Below, piece after piece: positions 49,123 through 61,612 of a stretch of DNA of 64,000 nucleotides. The translations under genes and the position numbers were made by a program. The DNA is from Tomocerus qinae. Its lineage: Eukaryota > Arthropoda > Collembola > Entomobryomorpha > Tomoceridae. The notes beneath the pieces are model-generated. The model did no database searches, was not told the origin of the DNA, and was given only the letters and a program-made list of their open reading frames with translations. Location of the stretch: contig CM034548.1 of NCBI GenBank assembly GCA_020055645.1, positions 8,308,001 to 8,372,000 on the forward strand. Direction: 5' to 3'. Numbering within the stretch: position 1 is the stretch's first letter; every line of letters begins with the position of its first letter.

Positions 49123-50902
49123 ATGTTGCGAAATTCTTGTAAATTGATATTTAGAAAAGAATGTTTAGCGTTGGTAGCATCGAGAGGTAAGCTTTTGTTT
49201 TTTGTTTGGTTTTTGAATTATCAATTTAGAATTAAGATGTTAGAGTTATTCTTCTCACAATACAATGAATAGCAAAGCCTTGTTAATTGACAACGGACTG
49301 GTTGTTAGTCAATAGTTGATAATGTTGATATTGATAATGTTATAATTGTATTTAATATTAATTTAGATACTCGTCAAATACATCGAGACGTACGCCCTAC
49401 CCTGTACTTATTTAACAGTAGGAAGAGAAAACAGCAGTTAAAACAAACCGTTCGTCCCCCACCGTCACCGCGATACACATATGTAGAGTGGTAAGAGTAA
49501 GAACTAAGAACTCAGTAACCACAAATGCTTTATTAGTTTAAATGGTTTCTTGTTTGTTATATAGATTTTAATTTGAACTTGGAGATGAATTAATTGGTGT
49601 ACTTATTTGAATTTGTTCCAAAATAAATAATTTTTAAAAACTAATTTTTAAAATAGGAATTATGACGCTGAAATCTTCGCTTTTGGAGCTCGGATCAGAG
49701 AAAGATTTACTGATGAACTCCTTAGAGAAGCCTTGACAGACATTTCTTATGTCAACAAAGAAAAGTTAGAGCAAGAGAAACTAGGACTAGATTCTTCCCC
49801 TGTAGAGTTTAAAGGAAATGATACATTGGCTGGTAAAGGGGAGCTAATAATTCAAGAGGTTGTCGACAAATTTCTGCGTTTTAACTTCCCTAACTTCCCC
49901 TCTCAAGGAATTCAGTAAGGCCTAAATTATTTTCATCTCTGACTAAATAATTTTTGTGGCCATCAGTAAGGTATTGATTTTTAATACGATATTTTTATTT
50001 TAGAGCCGTAAGTAATTTTCTAAGGAGCGAAGATACACTATCAGAATTGGCGTTGGGTATTGGTTGCAAGGATATCATTCTGACAGTAGTAAGTTACAGT
50101 TAGAATTTATTAAACCTAAGACAATTTATAAAAACAAATTCATTTAGCAAATATTGATGCTTAATGAAAAGTATTTCTATCTGATAGGAATATCCTCCGA
50201 AAAAACCGACACTTGCTAAAGTGTTTAAGGCTTTGGTTGCAGCTATCGATTTGTCATCCAAAGAACTTGGTCTTCAAAAATCTCGTGCACAATTATTTGT
50301 TCTAGATTTTGTGGCTCCTCAGTTATATAGCAAAGATGTTAATGAAATCTGGGATATCACTTATCCGTGGAAGTTACTAAATGAAATTCGAGAAAACAAA
50401 GGCTTGGGTCCTCTGGAACCTCGACTACTACGACAAGCTGGACAAAATACTATACTATCTGCCTATGTGGTTGGCTTATATGACTCTAATCGTTTGCTAG
50501 TTGGAACAGGTATACATTAGATTAGTTATATAATAATAATGAAAAATATAGTTAGTAATTGAAATATGATTAAGTTGTCAATTAGTTATAACGGTTATTT
50601 TTTCAGGCTATTTTAAATTTTAATTAACTAATAATCCATAATGCATTTGCTATTTTTGGAAACAAATGTTAAGTGTTTTTAACTTTCAGAAACGGTATCA
50701 ATTATTCCTACGTTCAAGTAATATTTTTTAGTTCATTAATCGCTTCAATTAAAACATATTCATCTTTTAAATTATAGGTATTGGAGAAACGGTGGACATC
50801 GCCCATGAAATGGCTGCCAGAGATGCTCTGAAGATTTTATTTGGGACTAAGAATCAAAAACTTCTATTCGACAATGCTATTCAAAATTATATTTCTCAGT
50901 GA
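49123..50902 (+). CDS. mRpL44: Mitochondrial large ribosomal subunit protein mL44 (MRPL44)
   Basis: Structural mitoribosomal protein with an RNase III-like domain and a dsRNA-binding-like tail. Six exons: 49123-49186, 49367-49490, 49657-49914, 50004-50088, 50188-50509 and 50778-50902 (stop TGA), all phases consistent, 325 residues. The N-terminus MLRNSCKLIFRKECLALVAS is a plausible mitochondrial presequence (basic, no acid before residue 13). The RNase III fold starts at NYDAEIFAFGARI and FTDELLREALTDISYV. It continues with FLRSEDTLSELALGIGCKD and FKALVAAIDLSSKE. The tail contains RLLRQAGQNTILSAYVVGLY and ETVDIAHEMAARDALKILFG, the dsRBD-like end seen in human MRPL44. An AATAAA lies at 51080-51085, about 180 nt past the stop. 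No frame damage was seen. Confidence 0.94.
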
Positions 50903-52309
<1,407 letters not shown>

Positions 52310-55300
52310 TTAAACTTTTTTGTGAGTTAAGTTATATTTACGAATCTCACGGAGATATTCAGGAACCGGAGGATCTCCAGTGTCATAAATGAGATTCCCA
52401 GCTGCATCTTTTGCTCGAATCCGTCCATTGGCCCATTTAGTTTCTGATGAATTGTCCTGAAACAGTGTCTTAACAGTCCCATCAGGGAAAACTCTTTTTG
52501 TAAACTCTGGATAGTGATATTCTTGTTGGCCATTGGGGAATGTAAAGCATTTTATACCATCACCATCAGTCACAACGGTAGTCTTATCCGGATAAGTGTA
52601 CGTCTCCAGACCAGTGGGAAGAATTTTTCGAACGATTCCATTAGTATACAAAACCGTTTTCGTACCATCTGGTTGCACAGTCTCCACTTGCCCACTGAAA
52701 TGATATTGTTAGGTTAAAACCACATAATGATTTTATTAACGTAGGAATTACACATGAAAGAAGAAAGACACAATTTTAATACTTGGGAAAAGTCATGACA
52801 ATGATCCCATCAGGTTTGGTTACATGCATTATATTGGATTCTCGGTAGAAATAATTTACAGATCCATCAGGTTTTAACTCCTTGACGTCGCCATTGAGAT
52901 AAATATATCTAGAGAAATTATACAGATTAAATAACTGCATTTACATTTCCATCTTAAGTTGCTTGGTTAAGATTTCTTACTTATAATCACGTCCCTCTTT
53001 CGTTACATACTTTGTAGTCCCATTGTCTAAATTTACTTCCAAGTCTCCATTGGGCAGCCTAGTTTCATTAACTTTCAGAGCTGCAGTTGCTGACTGATTA
53101 CTGCTATTCATCAAACTTCGTTTCTCCGCCATTAACGTTTCTTTATCCTTTACTAACTGTTTATTTTTCAACGCCAAATCCCGTGTACCGACCAATATTA
53201 CATTTTTCTCGCTTACCCAGCATTCTTTCTCAGTTAGCAACTGTAATCTGTCCTTTTCTAGACGCCTATTTTCTTGCTTCAGACTGATATTCTCAGCTAC
53301 AAGTGTTTTATTTTCTTGTATCAAATCATTCTGATCTATGACTAGTACCTCCTTTTCTCTCAGCCAACGACGCTTTGCTTTCACGTTGACCTCTTTTTCA
53401 TGACGAACGTCCAACGTCGCTTTTCTTTGTAGTATCTTCATCTGTTGGTTCCACTCATCTTTGTCAAGGAGAAGATCTTCGATACTTTTTAACAATGAAA
53501 GCTTGTCTTTCATTAAGTTTTCATTAATAATTTCTAACTTTCTCTTCTCCTCGACTAGTTCTCTGTTAAGAGTTCGTAGCTGGTCGGTCAAATCCTGGAG
53601 AACGTGCTCTCTGGAAACAAACTTTTTGGCCAACTCGGAGAATTCGGTAAAGCTCGGGTTTGCACTAATCGTTTCCATTAACTCGAATAAATGAAGCTCT
53701 GGGTCTTGTTCACAGTCGGAATCCGTGAAAGAGCTCTACAATAGTAAAAAATAGTTAAACATCAATTATTCATTTAGCAAAGCTCCCTAAAATTTTACAT
53801 TTTGCTGGTCTCTACCGGTACCTTTTGCATATGATAACGTATTTCAGAAACTTCGCAATAATTATTAGTATATGATGTTTGCAGTTGTTAGAATGACTTT
53901 TGCTATTCAGAAATCTAAATATACTTACCAAGCTGACGGTCTCAGTAACCCCTATTGATCGATTGTCAGCATCACTTTTGATGAGATTTTCAACATGATA
54001 TTCAGCATGATTTTTACTATGATTCGCTGCTCTATTTTCATTATGACTTGCTACGAAATTTTCACCATGGCTTGCTACAGAATTTTCACCATGGCTTGCT
54101 ACAGAATTTTCACCATGACTTGCTACGGAATTTTTACCATGACTTGATACGGAATTTTCACTATGACTTGATGCGAAATTTTCAGTATGACTTGCTACGA
54201 GATTTTCAGTATGACTTGCTACGAGATTTTCAGTATGACTTGCTACGAGATTTTCAGTATGACTTGCTACGAGATTTTTAGTATGATTAGCAGCGTGATT
54301 TTCATTATGATTTTCACTAATATTTACATCGTGATTTTCACTATGATTTTCAGCAAGGTTTTCATCATGATTTTCAGCATGAGAAGACTTCGACTCTGGG
54401 TTATTTAAATTGGGATGTAACTCTTGTATTCTTGGCCATAAATTTGTATTTTCATAGATTTTTAGTGTGTTAGGAGACAACGGTATCCAGTTTGGTTTAG
54501 AATTAGGAGGGGGCGATGTTGGAAAGTCTTTGGGATTAAAGTATCCGCAACGTTTCTGAAATCCTGATCCAACTACATGACGGGATAATATCTCACGATC
54601 GCTATCACTACTAACGTCATTGTCAACGTCTTCATTCTTATTTTCATTACTTTTTTCGGTGACGACATAATCTCCGGCTTCAGCTAAATGAAGGGAAGTT
54701 TTAGGAGGGAGATCAAAACCTACTCTTCGCTTATTTTGTGCTTCAAGGCGCTGATTTAGTTCTTCAATGCCCACTAAAACAACAATGTTAATAAAGCAAT
54801 AAAGAGGATCATTACACTTTAAAATCAATCAACCAATTATCTTGCGCGGTAACACCTTGAAAGAAAGGAACCAGGCCAAAGCCAAAATCAAAGTAAAAAA
54901 TTTATTGAATTCAGACTAAGTTCAGACAAATATGTCAACTTTAAATTGCAAAGTTGACATATTTTAAATCCATATAACGCATTAATTAGGATAACCAATT
55001 TTGAATTCATATAGACATTGCTTTATACCTCAAGAAATATAAAATACTAAATATAAAATAAAGATATTTTTATTCTGCAAATTAGAACTCACAGTTTTCT
55101 TTCTGAAGTATTTTTTTAATTTTATTTTCTTCTCTTTTTAACAAAAGATCTTCAGCACTTTTAGTCCAGGATGATCGTTTCTCGTCCTTGTGAATATCTT
55201 TCAACGCCTAGAAAAATTGTTTATAATTGTACAATATCACTATTGACTATACAACAACGTTCTCGTCTACAAATAACTAAAATGTTCCTCTTATTCCCCA

Positions 55301-55481
55301 CCAGAAATCATTTTAAGATATTGAAAAAAACAAATACCTGTATTCTATTAAGTTGTTTCATTAACGGATTGTCAGGTCCATTGAACATTGTTAAATCAAA
55401 GAAATTACTTTGAATGGGCTCCCCTCTGTCAGCTCCGCCGCCGTCATTTTTGTCTGTCATTAACTTTCGGGATCTATCCAT
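52310..55481 (-). CDS. CENPJ: Centromere protein J / CPAP (Sas-4), centriole assembly factor
   Basis: Scaffold for centriolar microtubule assembly. Six exons: 55481-55338, 55207-55093, 54773-53929, 53735-52981, 52908-52783 and 52694-52310 (stop TAA), phases consistent, 789 residues. The start ATG at 55481 follows an acceptor at 55491, so the 5' UTR is spliced. Residues about 215-353 are a tetra/octapeptide array (see the repeat entry). Residues about 395-590 form a long coiled coil, starting near ELAKKFVSREHVLQDLTDQL. The last ~180 residues are the TCP10/G-box beta-sheet domain, with repeated PDG/PNG turns (LKPDGSVNYFY, TKPDGIIVMTFPNGQ, FTFPNGQQEYHYPEFTKRVF). It ends VPEYLREIRKYNL. The N-terminal half is shorter than in human CPAP (about 1,340 residues) and I could not match its tubulin-binding motif with confidence. 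Confidence 0.93.
53975..54390 (-). repeat. Coding 12/24-bp minisatellite in CENPJ (octapeptide array)
   Basis: On the plus strand CTTG recurs at 54047, 54071, 54095, 54119, 54143, 54167, 54191, 54215, 54239 and 54263, exactly 24 bp apart. The encoded unit is an octapeptide such as ENLVASHT or ENSVASHG. On both flanks the array decays into a 12-bp unit encoding tetrapeptides such as AENH, SENH and NENH. The octamer is therefore probably a diverged pair of tetramers that later expanded. Frame is kept throughout. Confidence 0.95.
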
Positions 55482-57571
55482 CGTCAACAATCTGCAATTG
55501 TTAATATAAAACACATTACTTAATATTTATTTCTTCTTAATGATTAATGATCACCAATAACATAAATTTATGAGGTCATTGATAAAATGTAAATGAATGG
55601 TAAAATTTATAACAAGCACACAATAGAGGTTTCTCACAATTTGGTGGACGGCTACCAAATTAACATGTATAGGTATCGAAATGCCTCTAATACCTGTGTT
55701 ATCCTGGAATTGCAGAAAGGTCTATTTTATTTTACACTTTGTATGTTTGTATTTGCTAGTTTAGTCACTAGTAGACAGTTGACAAACTTAGTTGTTAGTA
55801 CAGAAACGTTAATGTAAGCACTGAATTCAACAGAACACTACTGACTACCTTGACGGCAGTCACAAAACAATCATCATTACCCTTTTTACAGTAATTTGGT
55901 TCACTAATTATTATTTACTATTTGACGTGGTTTAAGTTGTCATGTCCAATAAGAATTACCTATTCGTAGTTATTTTTCTGTCTGCCACTGTGTCACTAAT
56001 CAGCTGTAGATTGCGTGCGTATAGTTGTTTGTATTTGTAGTGCAGTAGAGCAGATTTTGCTCTGCTTGTCTGATATCGATTTTTCCATCTTCGGATTGTT
56101 GAATTGAGCTCTTAGCTGACTGACTGACACAGTACTGTACCCTAGAAACTCAGACTCTTCTCTATCTACAATCTATAGTAAGGCCAGTCTGCCGAGTATA
56201 CCTTATAAAAAACCAAGAATATCGAATCGCATATGTAACATAACATAACATGAAAGTATAGAAAGTAAAAGGAGTGGTACCACATTTTATACCACTGGAA
56301 CCTAATAAGGTACGCTGGCAATACGATATCTGGTTGAGATAATATTAAATATTAAATAATAAAAGTTATTAACTAATGGTTAGTTTAAATGAACAAAATA
56401 AAAGTAACAAATTTGAAATTCTGTACCTTTTCCCTGGTTAAATTGCGTTCTTGCAAAATAAACTACAATACGTACCGTAGCGTAGCTAGCTTTTATTGGT
56501 CTGCCAAAATTGTTATGAAAGAACTTTTTTTAAGGTATATAAATATAGATTACATAAATGAAAAATAAACATAACTGAATGGTCGATGGGGACCGGATGG
56601 GGAGAAAATTCTTCTAATTTATATCATGATGTCTTGACTATTGCCACTGATGACTGTAAATAACGGATACTTAATCTGTACTTTTGAAGTACATTTTTGT
56701 CATAATAATTGGCCATGCAACAGAAAACGTATATTTGACATATAACAATGGCTAATTGGCTAGTATTAAATGTTTGACTTTGCAGCAACTCCTAAATAGT
56801 AAAAAATTAAATTAGTTGTTAGTCGTCTGCCATCTCAAACCAGGTAGTATAGTAGAGCTTTAAAGAACCTGATTAGGCACCTACAGTACATAAGAGGTGT
56901 TATTCCTTTTTTGTTCTTTATAGTATTACATGTATAGCGATTGTGAACCACATTTAGCACACAAGAAAACAACTTCAGCGGTATAAATCACGTGTCCATT
57001 TTCCTTGGCTTTCGTTTGGTGACTTGTGAGATGAGAATAATTCTTAGTCATTTCTTGTGTAAAATGAACTGATACCGTGGTGAGTGGTGATACCTAGTCA
57101 GATTGCATTGCATGAGTAGTAAGTAAACAACTGGAATACTGTTTAGTGTCTAGTGTCTACTGTCTGCTAACTGCCAATGTCGAGATGCCGCGCCGACTGA
57201 CTATGTTAGTTGCGCCGCGCGGTGTCGAGGACGTTCAATACCACCGATACGCCACCCAATTCAAATGTAAATCCAATCCATCACAAAAATTAATTTTTGA
57301 TTATAGATGTCCACCCAACCAGAACTATTTACTTCGTCAGTTCGTCCCCTCTTGGTGTTGGTATAAGTTTGTTGATGCCGGTGCAGTCTAGCTATGCTAA
57401 AATAGTATGATTTTTTTCAAATCTAGTATAGTTGAATGCCTTTCAAGAAAAAAACCATATAACAGGGTGAAAATTCAAAATTCATTTAACTAACAGTAAA
57501 AATAATTTTAATAGTTAAAATTTATCAGCACATTTTGATAATATATAGAATTATGGATCTATATATACATT
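55482..57571. other. Spacer upstream of CENPJ
   Basis: Both flanking genes are on the minus strand, so this holds the CENPJ promoter and 5' UTR and the CCDC86 3' UTR. A small GC-rich patch with GCGCCGCGCGG lies near 57211-57221. The overlapping 81-codon plus-strand frame (57146-57391) has no family features. Nothing else was recognised. Confidence 0.45.
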
Positions 57572-58610
57572 TCATTTGTCAGTGCTTTTTTCCACTTTTG
57601 TAGTGTTCCGCTTTTCAATTTTTCTCAGCTGTTTCTTCTTCATCCTCTTCAATTTGGCAGGATTTTTAACCTAAAGATAGGAAAATGTGGCATAAGTTTC
57701 CTTCACCGTTTACATAATTAATTAAACCACATTTTGTATTTTAATCTCGTACCACTTGAACAATTTCGGATTTTCGTTCATTCTCTTCCTTACGCCGCTT
57801 GTTTTCTGCCATCCGTGTGTGCTTTTCTTCCTTCTCTGCCTTTTTTTGATCAAGGATTGCTCGTGATTGCTCTTGGATACGTTTCCGGTCCGAACGCTCT
57901 TGTTTTTCCTTAACTTGGCCTTTAACTTTGGATTTCGATTTTATCATGCTAGACGCTCTAAAAATTCAATTTAATATTTATTAATATTAATGGGTCAGGA
58001 TGATGAGATGTGAGTACAGTTAAAGAAAAAGAGCCTGGTTCATCGATTACCGTTACCGATAAAATCAAAAATAGTACAATCACTCTTATCTCCACTCTTA
58101 TTCAACGGTGTAACTTGTCTTATCTTACATTGTTAGACGAATATAGCCAAGATTACTTTTAAAAACCACTTCTTCGTATGCAAATTCGTAACTACGCTAA
58201 AACAAATTCATGACGAAATGCATTTCATGCCGTCAGTATGACAAATTTACAAAAACGGTTAGAATATAATTCATACACTAATCTAAGACGATCAATACAA
58301 TTTATGATACATCCATATAATGAATAGGAAAAACTATAAAAGAAACGAATAACTGAATTAAATTAAAAAACAAGTGACCTACTAGCTATCGACTTCATTA
58401 ACAATTAATGGAAGTAAAATGCGATTACAACTTTAAATTTTAATGCTTTTTGCTGTCTCTGTGAATGCTCACACTTTTCCCATTCTTATCCACATCCACA
58501 CAAACAAAAATGTACCTGGTTTTCTGCGTCTTCCAAACTCGACCAGACTTTGGTTTTCCTTTCGGCACTGCCGCTGCCACTTTCGAAACCTTATTTGGCG
58601 TTTTCCCCAT
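57572..58610 (-). CDS. CCDC86: Coiled-coil domain-containing protein 86 (Cgr1 family, ribosome biogenesis)
   Basis: Nucleolar protein; yeast Cgr1 acts in pre-rRNA processing and 60S biogenesis (family knowledge). Three exons: 58610-58516, 57957-57753 and 57670-57572 (stop TGA), phases 2 and 0, 132 residues. The N-terminus MGKTPNKV leads into the family signature GKPKSGRVWKTQKTR. A long Lys/Glu/Arg helix follows (KEKQERSDRKRIQEQSRAIL, then KAEKEEKHTRMAENKRRKEE). The diagnostic end is NERKSEIVQV joined to VKNPAKLKRMKKKQLRKIEK and then RNT. Human CCDC86 has the same block at the end of a much longer protein, so this is a minimal Cgr1-type form. An in-frame upstream ATG at 58670 would add 20 residues; I prefer 58610 because MGK matches the basic start. 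Confidence 0.92.
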
Positions 58611-59327
58611 GTCAAAAATTTCTTCAATAAGATGTTTTCTCAGGCAAATTGTTTCAACTGTCAACTGCACTTACCGATCTATTGACGTTTGAAGTTTTGA
58701 CAGTCCAAAAGTAAATCAGTAAGTTTTTCTTCCAACCACTGTAGTGTGTGTTGAGGTAGAGTGAATTTGAATTCCGTGGGTTCAATAATAACTTGGTGAA
58801 AAGTAGATGCAGTGGCCGTTGTCATTCGTAGACCCGTAGTACGCATTTACAGTACATTTACAATGTCCCGAAAATTACACGATAAAAAGTCAAAAACAAT
58901 GTTATATTTGCATGTTATTATTTCCTCTTCCTCTTAAATACATTCATTGAAGCCATTCTTACAATGAATAACTATGTATAATGTTATTATGTGAAAGTAT
59001 CTCATTCATGATTCAGTGTATTTGCAGTATCATTTATTTATGTCTAAATGTTTGAAAAACTGAAATACCATTTTAAAATATTAATACAAATAGTGAGATT
59101 TTTATTACATTTTCTAAGCAGATTAAATTTTTACAGTTCAACTACGCTTTACAACTTGATTTAATTACTATACACATTTCACGCAAAATTGATTGATTTT
59201 GGAATTGTGTTTTTTTATAAAATATCAGTCTCATTTAGTAAGTGAGTAAAGTTTAAAGTAACTAGAAAATTTCACGGTAGATTTAGTGCTATATGTGTGC
59301 AGGGGACAAAAAAGATCATCTTGATTA
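58611..59327. other. Spacer between importin alpha and CCDC86
   Basis: The genes are in tandem on the minus strand. An inverse AATAAA at 59101-59106, about 220 nt past the importin stop, is a likely poly(A) signal. The CCDC86 promoter should lie in the lower part. No exon was recognised. Confidence 0.5.
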
Positions 59328-61612
59328 TTACAAATCGAATCCTCCTTCAGGGGCTTGGACATTCATTTCAAATTCTCCAGTGGGATTTTGTCCAGGAAGA
59401 AGATTGTTGCCTTCCATTTCCTCCTAAAAGACGATAATTTATAAAACTGTTTATAATTTAAGTACATATTTATGCAACAATTAATTACCTCCACATTAAA
59501 ATAGGCTTCAATGATGCTGTAAGCCTTATTGTATACAGTTGTGTTTTCATGGGTTTGAAGCGTTTCAATTTTATCGAGACCTCCGCACTGTTCGATCATA
59601 AAGGAAACACGATCCAATTGTGACACTTGGTCAGCCGCTTTCAAGATATTCTCCAGTGCCTCCAGTACAATGACCACTGTACGCCAGTCCTTAATGGAGA
59701 GACTATCACAAAGTACGCGAATGACTCCTAACTGGCAAAGAGCGATCATGTGCTCTATGGAACCTCCAGTGGTGATATTTGTGATAATCCATATGGCTTC
59801 CTTCTGTGCGCGAAACTCACCCTAAACGAGCAAAACACAATTATAAAATCGCAAAATTATATTTCTTAGGCAAAAACTTTCCGCACTTACAGTTTCAATG
59901 ACGTGCAATACTAATGGCATCGCTCCCGAATCCATTACGGCAGAAATTTGAACCGGAGTACCAGCAGCAATGTTGGAGAGAGTCCAAGCTGCTTCCTTGA
60001 CAATTGTGGCCTTGTGGCTCTTGAGAAGTTCCATCAATGTGGGAATTAGATTGGTTTTAAGCACTGCTTCAGTCTACCAAATTAAAATGCTATTAAAGTA
60101 TTTCCTAAGTAAATATTATTTGATTTGAGATTAATTAAATGAGAAACTTGAGTGTCGGTCCCAGTCACAATATTTCCGAGAGTACGCAGACTCGGAGTGA
60201 CGATGGCATAGTTTTGGTAAGACAGTAGTTCAGCAAGACGCGGAACGACTCCAGCGTTGATCACTTCTTGGATTTTTTCATTGTTTCCATCGCTTAAATA
60301 CGACAATGCCCAACAAGTATCCGCTGTCAAAAATGAAATGCATTACAATCAAAACTTTTAAACACAAAGCATAAAATACCATACATGACTAAAGATAAAA
60401 TACATCCATATATAGGGACATAAAATGCTATATAGCATTTTCCAACATGAAATGATTACACCACGGATGTTTACTCACACACGATGTCAGGATCTTTCAT
60501 TGCTATCAGCCGGGCTAAAGCTGGAAGGCATTGACGAGTAGATGATGATGGTGGAGGGGGATTTTTTCCACGGCAGATATTCGATAGGGTCCAGGCTAAG
60601 TTTCGCAAAACTGATAACTGTATATAAATTAGGGACCAAAAGCGAATTCCAATTTGCAATTAAAATTAGATCTTTTCTTAGTAAAAGCAGATGAAATTAC
60701 AGTAAATGCAATTTGAATGTTATTTTCCTACCTCCGTGTGAGTCTTCACTAAAGCCACAAGAGGGGGAATTACTCCCATACTAATTATAGTATCCCGAAT
60801 TTGCGGACCATCTCCCTATCAAAAGAAAACCAGTTTGAGAAAATAAAGCGATAAAATAAATAAATCTATAAGCCATTACAATGCAATTCCCAAGAGCCCA
60901 GCAGCTTTGTTCCACTATGTGAGGATAAGGGGATCTTAGCATCTCGATAAATGGTTCGAGTGCCCCCGATTCCATAACAACTTTTGTTTGGGCTGATGTC
61001 CCGGATGCAATGTTTGTCAAGACCCAAGCAGCTTCAAATTGAATTTCCGGCTTGTTCTTCATTTTCAGAAAGTCTACACACTTTTGAACAACGCCACACG
61101 AAACTACCACGTCGATAGGAGGATGACGTTCACGACTCAACACTTTGCGTGCCATCTGAACTCCTCGTAACATTATTTCCTCTTCAGGGCTTTAATAGAG
61201 CAAATTGGTTTGAAACGCAATTATTATCATTAAGCTTAAGACATGCAGAAAGCAGGAGACTCACGAGAAAATATCATCCACCATTTGTTGGATGACAGCG
61301 GTGGTAACGAACTCACTGCCTTCGACTGGACCGACAGCGGCAGCATCAGCTACTGTATCCACTTCATCTGTCTCAATATTCCTTCGTTTGGCCAACTGCT
61401 CATCCTTTTTCAGCTTTCTTATAGACACGGTTTCGTCCTTTCGTCGTCTTCTGAGTTCCTGAATCGCAATTGGCGGTTAATTATTAACGTCTCTTTTATT
61501 TAGTACAACAATCAAGAGAATTTTTCAACATTGAAATAATTATGACATTATCGCAACTTACTTCCGCGTCCTTCCCAAAATTCTTAAAACTACGAAAGCG
61601 ATCTTGAGACAT
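59328..61612 (-). CDS. KPNA: Importin subunit alpha (karyopherin alpha)
   Basis: Adaptor that binds classical nuclear localisation signals and importin beta. Nine exons: 61612-61562, 61458-61265, 61189-60880, 60815-60732, 60617-60479, 60323-60148, 60073-59891, 59821-59489 and 59423-59328 (stop TAA). All phases agree, 521 residues, the usual length. The IBB domain is [20 protein letters not shown] followed by QLAKRRN. Armadillo repeats carry the NLS-binding Trp/Asn ladder: [36 protein letters not shown] (Asn replaced by Tyr, normal for this repeat), [28 protein letters not shown]. The C-terminus reads [20 protein letters not shown] and APEGGFDL, close to the end of KPNA1/5/6 proteins. The exon 6 donor is weak (CAA|GTTTCT). 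Subfamily assignment is uncertain. Confidence 0.96.

Noticed and set aside
54048..54408. Two plus-strand repetitive frames (NFHHGLLQ-like and MTCYEIFS-like)
   Set aside because: Antisense shadows of the CENPJ octapeptide minisatellite.
57146..57391. 81-codon plus-strand frame near a CG-rich patch
   Set aside because: No recognisable domain, no poly(A) or splice context.
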